Shown here: in pieces, positions 1-10,977 of the stretch
Numbering within the stretch: position 1 is the stretch's first letter
How the letters are laid out: the number at the start of each line of letters is the position of its first letter
Source: Sistotremastrum niveocremeum HHB9708
Taxonomy: Eukaryota; Basidiomycota; Agaricomycetes; Sistotremastrales; Sistotremastraceae
Assembly: GCA_001630475.1 (NCBI GenBank)
Contig: KV419408.1
Span: 620,001-684,000 of the forward strand
Length of the DNA stretch: 64,000 bases
Direction of reading: 5' to 3'
Translations under genes and position numbers: made by a program
The notes under the pieces: generated by a model
Database searches by the model: none
The model's input: only the letters and a program-made list of their open reading frames with translations
Told to the model about the DNA's origin: nothing

Positions 1-362
1 CTGCCAGCGGTGGTAGACCGAAGGCGCCATCATCTTGTGACATACTCCGAGCCTTATATGCTGAGAAGGAGCGCCTACGGAGTTCTATAATCATAATGCC
101 AGGATCGGGCATCAACGCTCTCACTCTCCAACCATTGTTGGATTCCCTGGCACCCTACGAGGTGAACGAGGTTCATTTGAGTGGCGGTACGTGGCATGAA
201 GGTAGAATCAAACCAGAGACACGAAAGAAAGGAATGGGAATGGGGTCAGATATTACAACGGAGTGGAAGATCTGGCAAACTAGTTTCGAGGCCGTTTCTA
301 AAGTAAGAGATATATGCAACAACAACAAGAGATCGACGCCTGGTCGAGTGGATGACATCTAA
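1..362 (+). CDS. CutC-family copper homeostasis protein, 3' end only
   Basis: The frame is open from base 3 and ends with a stop at 360-362; the 5' part lies outside the window. The visible ~119 residues match the C-terminal half of the CutC TIM-barrel family: an SGG motif near the start, then IIIMPGSGIN, then EVHLSGGTW and a GMGMG stretch. CutC proteins are cytosolic and were linked to copper tolerance; their biochemical role in fungi is unsettled. No intron is seen in this piece. The gene converges on the desaturase, whose stop codon lies only about 50 bp away, so the 3' UTRs probably overlap. Family assignment is confident; function is inferred from the family only. Confidence 0.85.
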   Translation, partial: ASGGRPKAPSSCDILRALYAEKERLRSSIIIMPGSGINALTLQPLLDSLAPYEVNEVHLSGGTWHEGRIKPETRKKGMGMGSDITTEWKIWQTSFEAVSKVRDICNNNKRSTPGRVDDI

Positions 363-411
363 AAAGTCCCACTGACTAACCCTGATAGCTAATATGAACT
401 AAATTACGATG

Positions 412-2346
412 TTATGATACTCTAATTTCATCAGTTGGGTCGAAGCGCGCGAGAATAAGTTGGCGTAGTCGCCGCCGTGCTATTGTGGAATGCCTGTTGT
501 AGCCTCCATTGAAAGCCCAGGAAGCGTTTTTCCACTCATCGCTTTTGTCTTGTAGTACAACACCACTTCGCAGCGTGTACGGTGTAAACAGTGCAGCTCC
601 ACCGGGCTATGAATCAAGTCAGTAAACGGCTGAACAAACAAAATGGGCAACGTACATGCTCTCTCTGGTACACAGAAACATCAACAACCAGATTGTCGAT
701 GATCATCACAGCACGGCCGGGGTGCTCCAGATATGACTGAACCTCCTGGATCGTCCAAGTTTCCGTTTCTGACTCTGTTTCACTGTCGAGGTCACTGGAA
801 GAATCGTTTTCGTGTTCGTGTTTTTTGTGCATCGAAAGCTTCGCCCAGTGGATTTCTTTATCGCTGACTTTTCGGAGGTTGTATGCGAGTCCCAATTTAT
901 GTAGGAATAATATCACCCATTTGGACGGGTCAAAGTCATCTGCAAAGGGTCCTGCCCGGAAGTCGTGAGGGAACGCGTGCTATATTCTGGTGAGTACTGC
1001 GTAGCACCAGGGTCAAGGGCTGGGAGGCCTTACATGCTAAAGGTTTGTCAGAATTTTGTTCAGACAGTACAAAAGTTCGAACGCACGAAATTATGGTTGC
1101 CTTCTCCGGCGGTTACGAGAGCGAACAACTACGAAAGACATTGGTTTCGGTGAGTGCACTACAAGATTGATACTTACAAAGTTGCCTCGTGCCGACATGT
1201 CGTCCGCATACGGCTGTTTGCCTTCCCAGTGGGCAAATCTGGGTAATGTGAGGATCTTATTGCGTAAAAGAGGAGGCAATCACGTACGAATTGACAAGGA
1301 AAGTAGAATGCCAGACTAGGTAGGTGTTCAGGATGGCGTTGACGCGTCGATTCATGATGACATACCCAGAAGTCTGACAACCAAGCCTGACCAGATGAAC
1401 GCGCCAATAGTGTCACCCATTGCCCACCCAATTGCAGCCGGTAAGACAAGTGATGTCGAGAGCGCTAGTGGGACTGGATGAAGATAAGTCAACTTCAAGT
1501 TGGAAAGAGGGATTCCTTGTAATACATACCGTAGTGTCGGTGTTGGAAGCGGACGACTGTTATTAAGAGAATTTGTGAGACATTCATGAGGTAGCGGATC
1601 GGAATACGCACCAGGATCTCGATCCAAGTCTGCGCGATCTATTAACTTCATCTTCTCATAGGAAGGCTTGAAGAAGATCCATCCCACGTGGGAGAAGAAC
1701 AGGCCCCGCGAGGCAGAGTAACTAGAACGAGTTCAGGAACGGTTTTCTCGGAACACGACTGTCTCGCGTACGGGTCGTTTACAGGATCGTCGGTGTATCT
1801 CTGTGATTCAGACGCATAAGATAAATTGAGAGGGCGAGTGAATTGAGAAATGGCTGACATGATGAAGTCGATGTCTCAATGCCCTGGAAGCAAGAGCTTC
1901 GTCGGTACCCGCCAGAAAATTGAGAAATGGAGCGAGGCTTACCACCACTAATGAAATATTGGTTGAAAAATACAATTTTGGAGGGCTGAACGAGTGGCTC
2001 ACTTTTATTGACCCCTGCAGCGCGGAAGAACCCATGAGAGTGAATGCAACGCGGACCGGCAGCGATGCCTTGTATGCACGATGGGAGTAAAGACGGTGGT
2101 AGCCCAGGGTGATGCTAACAGTGAATTAGACGATGGGCTTCGACGGGATGCCGCGACATGTGTATACCCAAAGTTGGCGGTTTGCCAGAGAAGCAGCGTG
2201 AGGACGAATATCCATAAAGGCAACGTCGAGGGTGGTCGCAGGATGGCACCGACGAGGGCGGCGACGTGGACGGAGACAAAGAAGATGGCATTTGACCACC
2301 AGATGGGCGGGCGCGACGACGACGACGACGACGTTGAGGGAGACAT
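412..2346 (-). CDS. OLE1: Delta-9 (stearoyl-CoA) fatty acid desaturase with C-terminal cytochrome b5 domain
   Basis: ER membrane enzyme that introduces the cis-9 double bond into palmitoyl- and stearoyl-CoA. My in-frame model has 14 exons: 2168-2346, 2003-2114, 1943-1947, 1859-1883, 1760-1800, 1612-1721, 1530-1556, 1366-1473, 1288-1315, 1178-1238, 1087-1128, 1034-1036, 656-979 and 412-606. They sum to 1260 nt, i.e. 419 aa. Histidine boxes: HRLYSH (exon 2), HRLHHR (across exons 4/5) and HNFHH, which is complete only with the 3-nt exon 1034-1036. Hydrophobic segments flank the boxes (WWSNAIFFVSVHVAALVGA; TSLVLPAAIGWAMG). The cytochrome b5 heme motif EHPGG spans the last intron. An acidic Asp/Ser/Glu linker precedes the b5 domain. 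The N-terminus is short for the family. The start at 2346 was chosen as the first ATG in frame. Confidence 0.95.
1034..1036 (-). other. OLE1: 3-nt microexon (CAT, His) of the desaturase gene
   Basis: On the minus strand this codon is preceded by a good 3' splice site (a ctgac branch-like motif, then cctttag) and followed by a good donor (gtaagg). The flanking introns are 50 nt (1037-1086) and 54 nt (980-1033). Both flanking exons end or start in phase 0. Including the codon restores HNFHH, the invariant third histidine box; leaving it out gives HNFHA. The downstream exon starts at base 979 with CAC GCG TTC. This is read from sequence and family knowledge, not from transcripts. Confidence 0.8.
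1943..1947 (-). other. OLE1: 5-nt microexon (TGGTG) of the desaturase gene
   Basis: TGGTG lies between acceptor cattag and donor gtaagc. With it the protein reads ...SIKWWALRHRLHH, matching the conserved Trp-Trp ahead of the second histidine box. Without it the frame is lost. The flanking introns are 1884-1942 and 1948-2002. Confidence 0.8.
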
Positions 2347-3834
2347 GGGGCGGAGAGGGCAAGGTGAGGTGAGGTTACAAGGAGCGATAATAAATTATTT
2401 CTGGGCTCGGGTCTGCACTGTTCCCGCGACTCGATGTCGGCATTTCCTCGTCTATCTCGATCGCCAGCCATTCACATCTAAACGTGTTCAGATCTCCTCA
2501 TTATTTATGCGCCTTTTATCGACCAATCCATCCTCGGCTAAAACCGGCTCGCGGCCTCGGGTGCCTTGCGGTCCAGAGCCACTTCTATTTTTTCCAGCCT
2601 TTTTCCAGCCATTGCCTGCAAATATTTGATCTTTGCAGCTCGTCTTGCAACACCTGCGGCATCCAGCTCTCCTCCCAGTGCTCGCTTCCATCACGTATAG
2701 CGACTCGGGATTCTATAAATAGTCATCAAAGAGTGATATTAGCATTTCACGATCACTAGCCTCGGTCACCATAACCGCACCATCGCAAACACCGGATCAC
2801 CTTCAGGAACTCGTTCAGGGACGCACGACAAATCAGGGCGACAACGACGCACCGTCTGTCATTACAATAAAAATATCGTGAATTATTTGTTGAGAGCGGC
2901 CTTTTAGGATGTCCGCTAAAGTTTATCCGACGGACCATTCAGATTGCAAGATCTGACTGCTGGTGGCTGTCGAGCCTGCCTACCAACGAGCACGTACAAG
3001 TCGAGGACAACATCATTGTTGGCCTTTTTGTTTCCACTCATCAAGGGTGCATGCATCTGGCCGGCCAAGGCCAGCCCTCGGCTAACCTGAGGCCTCAGTT
3101 CGCGCTCGTCGTCAGCTCAGTTGCCATACCTTTGCAATTCTTGCAGGGCCCTTTCCACGTGTCGGGCCGCATTGCGGGAACCCTGCTCGGGATCCCCTTA
3201 CAAGGCGCGATTCGGATCCTCGTGTTTTGGCGTTGAGTCACTTCTATAAACCCTGCTACCACTTGTACTGAGCGTGGATGTTTCAGTGGCATAGGATATA
3301 GTGTGGAATGCTTACCAAGTGATATTTTGTCCCATTCTTGACATCGACAGAGCTTGATTAAGATGAGATCTTCGTCGATAACAAGGCTTGTAACAAGGGG
3401 CCTATTTCACGCCCTGCGACGGTCCAGTCGGGCACTAGGGGACAAGCCTGCGTGCGTACCTGGCACAGGAGATCCTGCAACAGCGAGACCGATATAGCAG
3501 CTTATCGTGGCCTACTTTGAGCGTTGCTTATCGAGCTCCGCTATCTCGGAAATGTCTGATTCCCGTTAGACAAGCATAGCATCGCTCAAGAAGCGATATA
3601 CTTGCAAGTTGTTTCATTGAATGAGCTTGAGATTGAGGCATCAAGCATAGTAAGTATGAAACACAGACTTCAAAGACTGAGTTCGCGCATTTGGGCAGCG
3701 AAATGTTTTGGGTTGTTGACGCGACCGTGTCCAGCACGTGACCCGTGTCGTCTCAGCTTCAGCGCTAACAGCCGCGAAGTCCGTCTGCAGGCCCTATTTC
3801 GCAGCTGCACATATCCACACAGTCTGGCGTTACG
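2347..3834. other. 1.5-kb intergenic region between the divergent desaturase and bromodomain genes
   Basis: No reading frame here resembles a known protein or can be chained into exons. The part next to 2346 should hold the OLE1 promoter; a CCAAT-like motif (accaatcc) lies near 2522. The right end holds a CACGTG E-box at 3735-3740, about 95 bp before the bromodomain start codon. The middle (around 3050-3240) is GC-rich and has short overlapping ORFs only. It could carry a long 5' leader or a noncoding RNA, but nothing in the sequence proves this. Confidence 0.6.
3735..3740. promoter_or_regulatory. CACGTG E-box upstream of the bromodomain gene
   Basis: Palindromic CACGTG (context gcacgtgacc) about 95 bp upstream of the ATG at 3835. 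Such sites bind bHLH factors of the Cbf1/USF type in fungi. A short motif like this can occur by chance. Confidence 0.35.
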
Positions 3835-6003
3835 ATGGTCAGCAAGAGAGCTCCAGGTATAGACCCCTCGAATATCATTGGTGGTTCCCGTGGAAAACGA
3901 CGAAAAGGAGAGCCTTCTCCTGTTCAGTCCAAGTCTCCGAGTCCTGAACCGGAAGACGTCGAGATGGAAGATGCCACGCTGGATGAGCATGAAGATAAGA
4001 GCATGTTAGCTCGAGACATTGGTCTGCAGCTGTGGAATTTTCTGAAGGAGGCCAAGTCAAAGGAGTGAGTCTTCATTTCCGAGCTCAGCTGTTGCCACAT
4101 TCCGATCCTTCGTACTTGCAAGTGACCGCCAATTGTCTTATGAATTTCTACGGCTACCCTCTCGAAAGCTTTATCCAGATTACTACACCCTTATTCAATA
4201 CCCTATCTCGTTCGAGGAAATCAAGATCAAACTTAATAAGTTGACTTACACGTCACCTCTGCAAGTGAAACAAGATTTCGAGACTTGTTTCAAGAATGCA
4301 AAAAAGTGTGCTTTCTTCTCTCTCTTCAGCGATTTTTTCTGATGTTCTATCTCAGCTATAACATGAAGGGTAGTCCAATATGGAATGACGCGAAAGCGCT
4401 CTTGGTACGCCCTACACAGACCAGATCGCAATCCGACCCCTCAGCATACTCATAGAAACTCACATCGCGGGAGTACGAAGCACTTATGGGTACTCAAGAC
4501 TCCAGAGAAGACGAAGACCAGGATATGATGGTTGATGGAGGGCACGATGGCGATGCATCAGAGGGCGAACAAGTTGGAAGCAAGAAGAAGAAGAAGAAAC
4601 GTCCTTCATTCCATCGTGTCATGCGGAAGAAACTACAAAAGCTCGTGCAGCTCACAGATAATGAGTGCGTGATCGTCCATTGTTCAGTGGAATTGATAAC
4701 TCATAATATCTCAGGGGCCGCATCTTGTCGAGCGATTTTATGGAACCACCATCGAAAAAGCTTTACCCTGTGTACTACAAGATGATTAAGAGAGTTATGT
4801 GGTTCAACTTTATCTTCGTATGATCCCCTTCGTTCTCGGTGCAAACGTCTCGTTTTGATTCATCTCACAGAAAAAATTGGACGCAAAGGAATATCAGTCC
4901 GCAGCTGAATGTGCAGCAGATGTGGAACTGATCTTCTCCAATGCCTTTCAATTTAATGAAGATCATAGCCCCATCTGGGAGGCTGCCATGACACTCAAGG
5001 TAGAGACGCTGAAACCTGGGCTGGTGATTGATACTAAATTTCGGAACAGAAAGCTTTTGCGAAATCCATGGCCGACCTACCCGAAGAATACTCTGTGCCG
5101 GAGTATTCACAGACCGCGTCAGAGAATAATCCACCCGCCAAGCTGAAATTGCGAATAAACCCTTCATCCGCGCAACTCTCCAAGCACTCGACCACGCCTG
5201 CCGTTGCAGCACCGAGTGGTCGATCATCCAATATCACTCTGCGACTCCCAGCAGCTTCTACCTCAGCATCCGTCGCACCACCTACTCAAACTTTGCCTAC
5301 ACCATCGCCTGCTCCTGTTAAAGCGGAGCCTCCCCCTGTGGTCCAAACTCCCGTCAAAGCCCCCGTTCCAACACCTACGCCCGCACCTCCTCCACCACCA
5401 CCACCTCGAGAAGGTTTGCGGCCCAAGCCCCCTCCCGCCGCCGAGAAACCGAAGATATCCGTTCAGGATACCGCTCCTGCCCCCGTTCTGCCACCACCGC
5501 CACCTCCGCCCAAGGTTCTTCAGCTATCCCATTCTCCCGTCCCACCTGAACCACCATCCAAATGTCCTCTCCAAAGTTTGAAATTACGCACCGTTCCCCG
5601 TGGAAGGTATTTCCAACTACAACGGAGTGAAGGAGTGCGAATATGGACGGTACGGCTTGGGCGGGATGAAAATTCCGTCAGAGTTTCATCGGTGGAATTC
5701 GTGCCGGATGATGAATCCGACCCTTGGTCCAGCGACGAGGAGGAGGCCGACAAGAAAGTCAGGAAAAAGGTGAAGGTGAAGCCATCGGATAAAGAGCGTT
5801 CAAAATCGAAGGAGTCAAGACCGAAGGAAGAGGTGATTGTCAGAATCAATGGCAGTGCAGTCAAAAGCGGAACGAGAAGCAAAGATCCAACGATACCTGA
5901 ATGGGATGTGGCTCTCGTTACCGGAATGAACACTCTGGAGGTAATGGGCGACACGGCGGGAGAGATATGGAAGGTGTATCTGGAACGACTGCAGGTCTCG
6001 TAG
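3835..6003 (+). CDS. Tandem bromodomain protein, RSC4-like chromatin remodelling subunit
   Basis: Seven exons: 3835-4064, 4123-4305, 4356-4404, 4456-4664, 4715-4817, 4871-4999 and 5050-6003. A charged N-terminus leads into bromodomain 1 (SYEFLRLPSRKLYPDYYTLI ... NAKNYN). A Lys-rich stretch follows (GSKKKKKKRP), then bromodomain 2 (FMEPPSKKLYPVYYKMIKR ... NAFQFNEDHSPIW). Each repeat keeps the YPDYY/YPVYY element and an acetyl-lysine-binding Asn (NYN; QFNED). The long last exon encodes a Pro/Ala-rich linker and a basic/acidic region ending in a compact domain (about the last 90 residues). Two adjacent bromodomains recall Rsc4 of the RSC nucleosome remodeller; Rsc1/Rsc2 would also carry BAH and AT-hook parts, not seen here. 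Nuclear chromatin-reader role is inferred. Confidence 0.9.
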
Positions 6004-6336
6004 GGTTGATTTGCCTTTTCTGTATTTAAATTATAGCATCTGATTACGAATTTGATTCCGTTCACAGTAAGCGAACTCGATTAACAATTAAGCGTACGAC
6101 CCTGAGCTCGCATCTCACAGCGGGCTCAGTCAGCTCAAGGTACCGACCTACTGCCATGGCCTCTCGCAAAATAGGAGTCAGCGACGTCGACTCTTCGGAA
6201 CATTCAGCAGCTCTTCCCCCATGGAGCAACCACCAGAACCCTTTCAACATTTGCTACTGGCGACCGAAGTGCCCAGCATCCCGCATCTCAGTTCCTTCAA
6301 ATAGCGGCGACTCGAAGTCCTGCTTGCCTAATAATC
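6004..6336. other. Intergenic region with no gene seen
   Basis: It holds the 3' UTR of the bromodomain gene (a TATTTAAATT stretch near 6025) and the promoter and leader of the reductase gene. The only ORF, from 6156, shows no recognisable domain. Confidence 0.6.
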
Positions 6337-7810
6337 ATGGCTCCTGTTCCCAACCCGCGTCTATATCTCAACGAAGTCCCGACAGGTCGAAGTTTCGTAT
6401 TTCGCCCTTGAACTACACGTAGGCTGACACTACACTCGTCCAGGTCTCCCCGTACCTGGAAAAACGACTCGCATTGACAGTTCACAAACCATCGACTTGG
6501 AGACAGTCCCACTCAATGGCGGCTATCTCATTAAAGTACTCTATCTGAGTGCAGACCCCTACCAGCGCAGTAAAATGAAAGCCGATCCTACAAACTATTC
6601 GGGCGCATATACCATCGGCGGAACGTGAGTCTCTGCATGATCGAGCGCTCACCCCATAGCGCGGCTAAGATGAACCCTCAGATTGGATAACTTTGGTGTT
6701 GGAGAAGTCATTCGGTCAGAAACGGACTCGTTCAAAGTCGGCGATCATGTCTACGGGATGCTTCGTGAGATTATCGCATGTTTTCGAGTTTGCCAGCTAC
6801 TGATAATAATACAGCTTTTCAGTCGTATGAGGTAGTCACGAACCCTGAGCAATACAAGGTGTTAAACAACCCCGTCAACATCCCATGGCATACATACATC
6901 GGCGTCGCTGGCATGCCTGGTAACCTCAATATTCTTATACCTGAACCAATCGGATCGCTGACCCAAAACTAGGTTTCACTGCCTATGCAGGTTGGAAACT
7001 GTGGGTTGAGAAAAAGGTCAAAAAGGTACATCTCACTCTGATATATGTATGCTCGATCATCTTGCTAAATTTACCAAGGGCGACGTTCTTTTTGTCACGA
7101 CAGCCGCTGGCCCCGTGGGTTGCATGGTCGTGCAACTGGCTAAGAGAGCTGGACTAAAAGTCATCGGTTCAGCTGGCACTGAGAAGAAAGTCGAATACCT
7201 CAAGTCGATCGGTACGGACGTAGCATTCAATTACAAAACCGCGGATGTTGCAAAGATCTTGAAGGAGCATGGTCCTATCGACGTGTAGGTCTTCACTCAT
7301 TCATGTGTTTGCTCTTATATTCAATCAAAACGTCAGTTATTGGGATCATGTCGGAGGAGAGCAGCTCGATCACGCTCTGACGGCTATGGCCATCAATGGA
7401 ATTATTATTGTATGTTTTCCTTCATTTTTGCGCCCAATAATCTCTAACAATTTTCGTCGCAGTCGTGCGGGTTCGCCACTACGTATAATGGAGAAAGTTA
7501 TGGCGTCAAGGTAAAGTCGCTGCTTCGTATGCTTTCTGCAGGGAGAGTATAGCTCATGCCATCACAGAATTTCAGCGCCATCCTTTACAAAACACTCACT
7601 GTATATGGACTTCTGCAATTGCGATGGGAAAAGCTGCTTCATCCTCAATTTTACGAAGAGATACCTCCATTAGTTGCATCTGGCGAAGTTAAGTTCCTTG
7701 AACACTTTTATCATGGGTTGGAAGGAGCCGAACAGGCCATGCTTGACGTCCAGACGGGGGATAATATAGGGAAAGCGGTAATCGTGTTAGGTGAAGATAG
7801 CAAAGCATGA
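6337..7810 (+). CDS. MDR-superfamily NADP-dependent alkenal/enone double-bond reductase
   Basis: Nine exons: 6337-6385, 6444-6624, 6682-6764, 6815-6919, 6973-7025, 7079-7284, 7337-7409, 7463-7510 and 7568-7810. The protein begins MAPVPNPRLYLNEVPTG and follows the zinc-free medium-chain reductase fold of the prostaglandin/leukotriene-B4 reductase and plant alkenal reductase group. Visible marks are LSADPYQRSKM in the substrate domain, GMPGFTAYAGW, and the nucleotide-binding glycine motif AAGPVGCMVVQLAK followed by the usual beta-alpha pattern. YWDHVGGEQLDHAL and a C-terminal GLEGAEQAM ... GKAVIVL complete the family signature. No catalytic or structural zinc ligands are seen. It likely reduces alpha,beta-unsaturated aldehydes or ketones in the cytosol; the substrate is unknown. 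Confidence 0.92.
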
Positions 7811-7886
7811 AATTCGATGTAACAAGAAATCCAATACAATAGAACAACAGAAAGATCTTGAAACAACCTAAAATGCCTCGTTGCGT

Positions 7887-9308
7887 TCACGCGAGCAGGG
7901 CGATGTGCCTCAATTCTCTGCAGAATGTCAGAGAAGCAACAGTAAATCAGGTCTCTAAAGCATACCTGAGAACTTGTTCGCCAACCTTCATGGGTTCATA
8001 AACATGTTGGTCATCTTCTTGTCCAAGCTGATTGTTATGGTACGCCTTAGCACGCTCAGCGAGACTGGGGATAGGCTTGAGGTCGTAGTCAGAGGATAGA
8101 TGCCAAAAGAATGTGGATGATATCCTGATGCTTGGCCTGTGGGCATAGATCGCCTTTCGCTCGTTCAAAGTCTGTATGACAAGGTGAATTATGAGATGGA
8201 CAAACTGGACGGTAACATACTTGAACTGTAGACGCATTCACGACAACTTCATGGAAACCGGCTCTTATGAGTCCGCCGCTGATATGCTCCAGCTGCTTGC
8301 CCGCTTGAACTAAGAGGAATCTGCCTGCAGATCGAGGAGGAAATTTGACCGCGATCTTCTTTCCAGTATTCCTCGCCCAGATGTGGAGGCCAGGATATCG
8401 AGAGCGACCATGTATAGTCCTAGAATAGGGTCAAAGCAAGAAACCCCGGAGACAGAGCAGGGTTACAAGAAGTTGAGGTCGCTGTGGAAACCAGCCAGAA
8501 TTGTGTCTTGCTTGCCGTATTTGGTCAGATCGGAGGCAGTTGGCGCGAGGAGATGTGGGCTTGAGAGAAATGTCAAGAGCAATCGAGCTTGAAAGACAAG
8601 AGAACCGACCCATATCTTCCGGCGTCAGTGAAGGTGGTACGAGGCAAGTCCAATCCAAGAGCAGCCATTTCGGCCAGCGAGCTCACGCTGCGGACACCAT
8701 GTCTAGGCAGAGAGCCATCAAGATGACTCGAGGACATACGAATTCTTCATCATGTTTCCCCAAGCTTCGAGTGTCGCCTCCCATGTATCCTTGAATTCAT
8801 TAGGAACGACGTTTGGGGCATTTAGATTAGGATATTCGGTCTTGTAAGGGGGTGTAACACGGTTCATTTTCCAGAAGAAGCGACATTTAGGATCAGGATT
8901 GTGGGCAGTGATATCCAAGGGGCGTTCTTCTGGGGCAAGACGCTCGATTATTCGGAGACACGGCTCGTCAACGGCACATTTTGGCTTCTCGGTGTTTTCG
9001 AGGGTTACCCCAATTTGGTAACCCAACTCAGGTCGTTCGTCTTTCTTGAGCTCTGTTTCGGATTGCGCGAAATAGTCTTCGAGCAGATCTAGAAATCTGT
9101 CGTTATCGTCTTCGGAGACCCTGGAGTCCTGGACGAGAAGAGCTCCGTAGACGATAAGCGCATCTGCCGCCTTGCAACAAAGATCGGGTCATCATAATAA
9201 CTAAATAAATTCAGAGCTTACTTTCTTGCATTCTTGAACAACATCAGGAGACGTCTGATCTTCAGACAAAAAGAGATCCAAGTTGATGATTGGGAGCGTT
9301 GTTTCCAT
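7887..9308 (-). CDS. Isopenicillin N synthase-like 2-oxoglutarate/Fe(II) dioxygenase
   Basis: Seven exons: 9222-9308, 8740-9170, 8610-8702, 8467-8559, 8221-8419, 7966-8171 and 7887-7917, summing to 1140 nt (379 aa). It starts METTLPIINLDLF. The jelly-roll core carries the HxD iron motif in AGFHSDLNFL, a distal His in QLEHISGG about 60 residues later, and an Arg-containing HRPSIRISSTFF segment of the 2OG-binding type. IPNS-like members act on many small molecules; nothing adjacent (UBC12, a reductase) points to a biosynthetic cluster. The last exon is 31 nt and adds the C-terminal ELRHIALLA. The gene lies head to head with UBC12, with 159 bp between start codons. Confidence 0.9.
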
Positions 9309-9467
9309 CGCAAACACCAAGAACCGACGCACGGACAAAAGCCCGCAAACGCCACCACCGCGCCTCAGTACTGCCCACCGCTGACTCGACCAACCCTCGT
9401 TCCTTTCAGCCAGTCTTTCTCCTTATCGCCCGACACCCCCAACCATCGTACAGGACCGTTCTACACA

Positions 9468-10271
9468 ATGATCAAGGTGCGCTTTCTCTGCCTCCGCCAT
9501 TCGCATGCCTAATCGCGTGACGGGATCAGATATGGAGTATGAAGAAGAATGAGGATTCGGCGGCGAAGAAAAAGCCAAAGACCAGTGCTGCCCAGATTAG
9601 AGTGCAGAAAGGTACGATAAAGCAATCCATCTCGTGTCGTCCATCTCATCGGGCTTGTTGCAGACCTTACCGAGCTTGACTTGCCATCTACAATGCAGAC
9701 CAATTTCCCCGACCCCGCCGATCTCCTCAACTTCACTCTCACCATCCAACCCGACGAAGGTATGTGTGGTGCATCCGTTCATGAACCTCAAGTCCAATCT
9801 GTTCCCCTAGGAATGTACAAGGGCGGCGCCTTCGTATTCTCTTTCAACATCAACTCCAACTATCCTCACGAACCCCCGAAAGTCAAGTGCACTCAAACGG
9901 TGAGTCTTGAGTATCTAAAGCTACACGCAGTTCTATCGCTAATGCGCTGGTGCAGATATATCACCCCAACGTAGACCTAGAGGGGAATGTCTGCTTGAAT
10001 ATTCTACGCGAGGACTGGAAGCCGGTCTTAAACTTGAACACCGTCATGGTCGGATTGCAGTATCTCTTCCTAGAGCCCAACGCAGATGATCCGTTGAACA
10101 AGGGTTTGTCACGCCGATTTACAATATAGGGAATCCAATCTGACCCTGATGTTTGCAGAGGCCGCAGAAGACCTAAGGAGAAACCGCGAAGCTTTCTTAC
10201 AGAACGTGAAGAACTCTCTTAGAGGAGGCAACATCAGAGGGACCCAGTACGATCGCGTTTTAATCGCGTGA
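9468..10271 (+). CDS. UBC12: NEDD8-conjugating E2 enzyme
   Basis: The first exon is only 9 nt (ATG ATC AAG, 9468-9476); exon 2 starts at 9530. The N-terminus, [12 protein letters not shown], matches the Ubc12 extension whose N-terminal Met-Ile-Lys docks into Dcn1. The UBC fold follows: [27 protein letters not shown], then the active-site segment [20 protein letters not shown] with the catalytic Cys in [24 protein letters not shown] is the usual E2 C-terminal region. The stop is at 10269-10271. It transfers NEDD8/Rub1 to cullins. Assignment is secure because the [14 protein letters not shown] signature is typical of UBC12 rather than ubiquitin E2s. Confidence 0.95.
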
Positions 10272-10369
10272 TTTCGATTGCAATGATGCAAATCCGTGCC
10301 GCTGCTAGTTTGTTTTCTATATCCACCTATCCAGCTCTCTTATCGTTGTCGCATTTCGATACATTTCTT

Positions 10370-10869
10370 TCAACTTCCGCGATACGTGGTGTAAGAGTAT
10401 GGACTGATCAGCAAGGGGATGTGATAATGCTCTTGAGGATTCTTCAGGTTGAAAGAAATCTGATCACAAAGATGTTGAGCGTGCAATGGACGAGCGCGTT
10501 GACTGACCTGAACACTTGGGTAGAATGACTCTCTGCCACTCTTAGTGAAATAGTCCTCGATATTGAAGATAATAGTGTATTGGCCAGGAGCCAGTTCGCC
10601 AGGTTGAAGCAGGGACGAGCACCGTCCGTCTTGGTCTGTCTCGCTAGAAAGACAGATGAATGCGTCTCGCGAGATAACCATTCATGATCTGCCAACCTTG
10701 AGGCTATCTCCACCAAACTGTGCTGTTCCTGCCCTGGTCGGAAGAGTTGCACGAGTACGCCAGTGGCAGGTTTACCGATAGAGGAGTCGAGAACTGGCCA
10801 GATTACCAAAGGAATAAATTAGACCAGGATTAGCTTACTGTGGCAAGTTATGGGTGATCGTGCAGGCAT
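10370..10869 (-). CDS. 5-hydroxyisourate hydrolase (transthyretin-like)
   Basis: Purine catabolism enzyme that hydrolyses 5-hydroxyisourate, the product of urate oxidase, to OHCU. It starts MPARSPITCH; the first intron falls right after the catalytic His codon, then ILDSSIGKPATGVLVQLF. Further marks are SETDQDGRC, PGQYTIIFN, the HYHIPLLISP segment with the second conserved His pair, and the diagnostic C-terminal YRGS before the stop at 10370-10372. Three introns are visible: after the first His, within EIAS|SETD, and before ISFNLK. Many fungal members carry a peroxisomal signal; this one ends in YRGS with none. It is head to head with RRP1 (108 bp between starts). Confidence 0.93.
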
Positions 10870-10977
10870 GTCAGTATATGTGGAAGAGAGCGACAGACGC
10901 TATCTAATCTCTGGGTCGCAATTTATTTTAGCAGCCGAGCGCCGCGCCCTCAAATTCAAACTTCATCTTCGTGCACC

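Noticed and set aside
2081-2629. 182-codon plus-strand frame at the OLE1 5' end
   Set aside because: Antisense to OLE1 exons 1 and 2 and its promoter; composition reflects the Ser/Arg-rich start of OLE1.
7887-9308. Secondary-metabolite cluster suggested by the dioxygenase next to an MDR reductase
   Set aside because: The other neighbours are core housekeeping genes and no synthase, transporter or pathway regulator is present.
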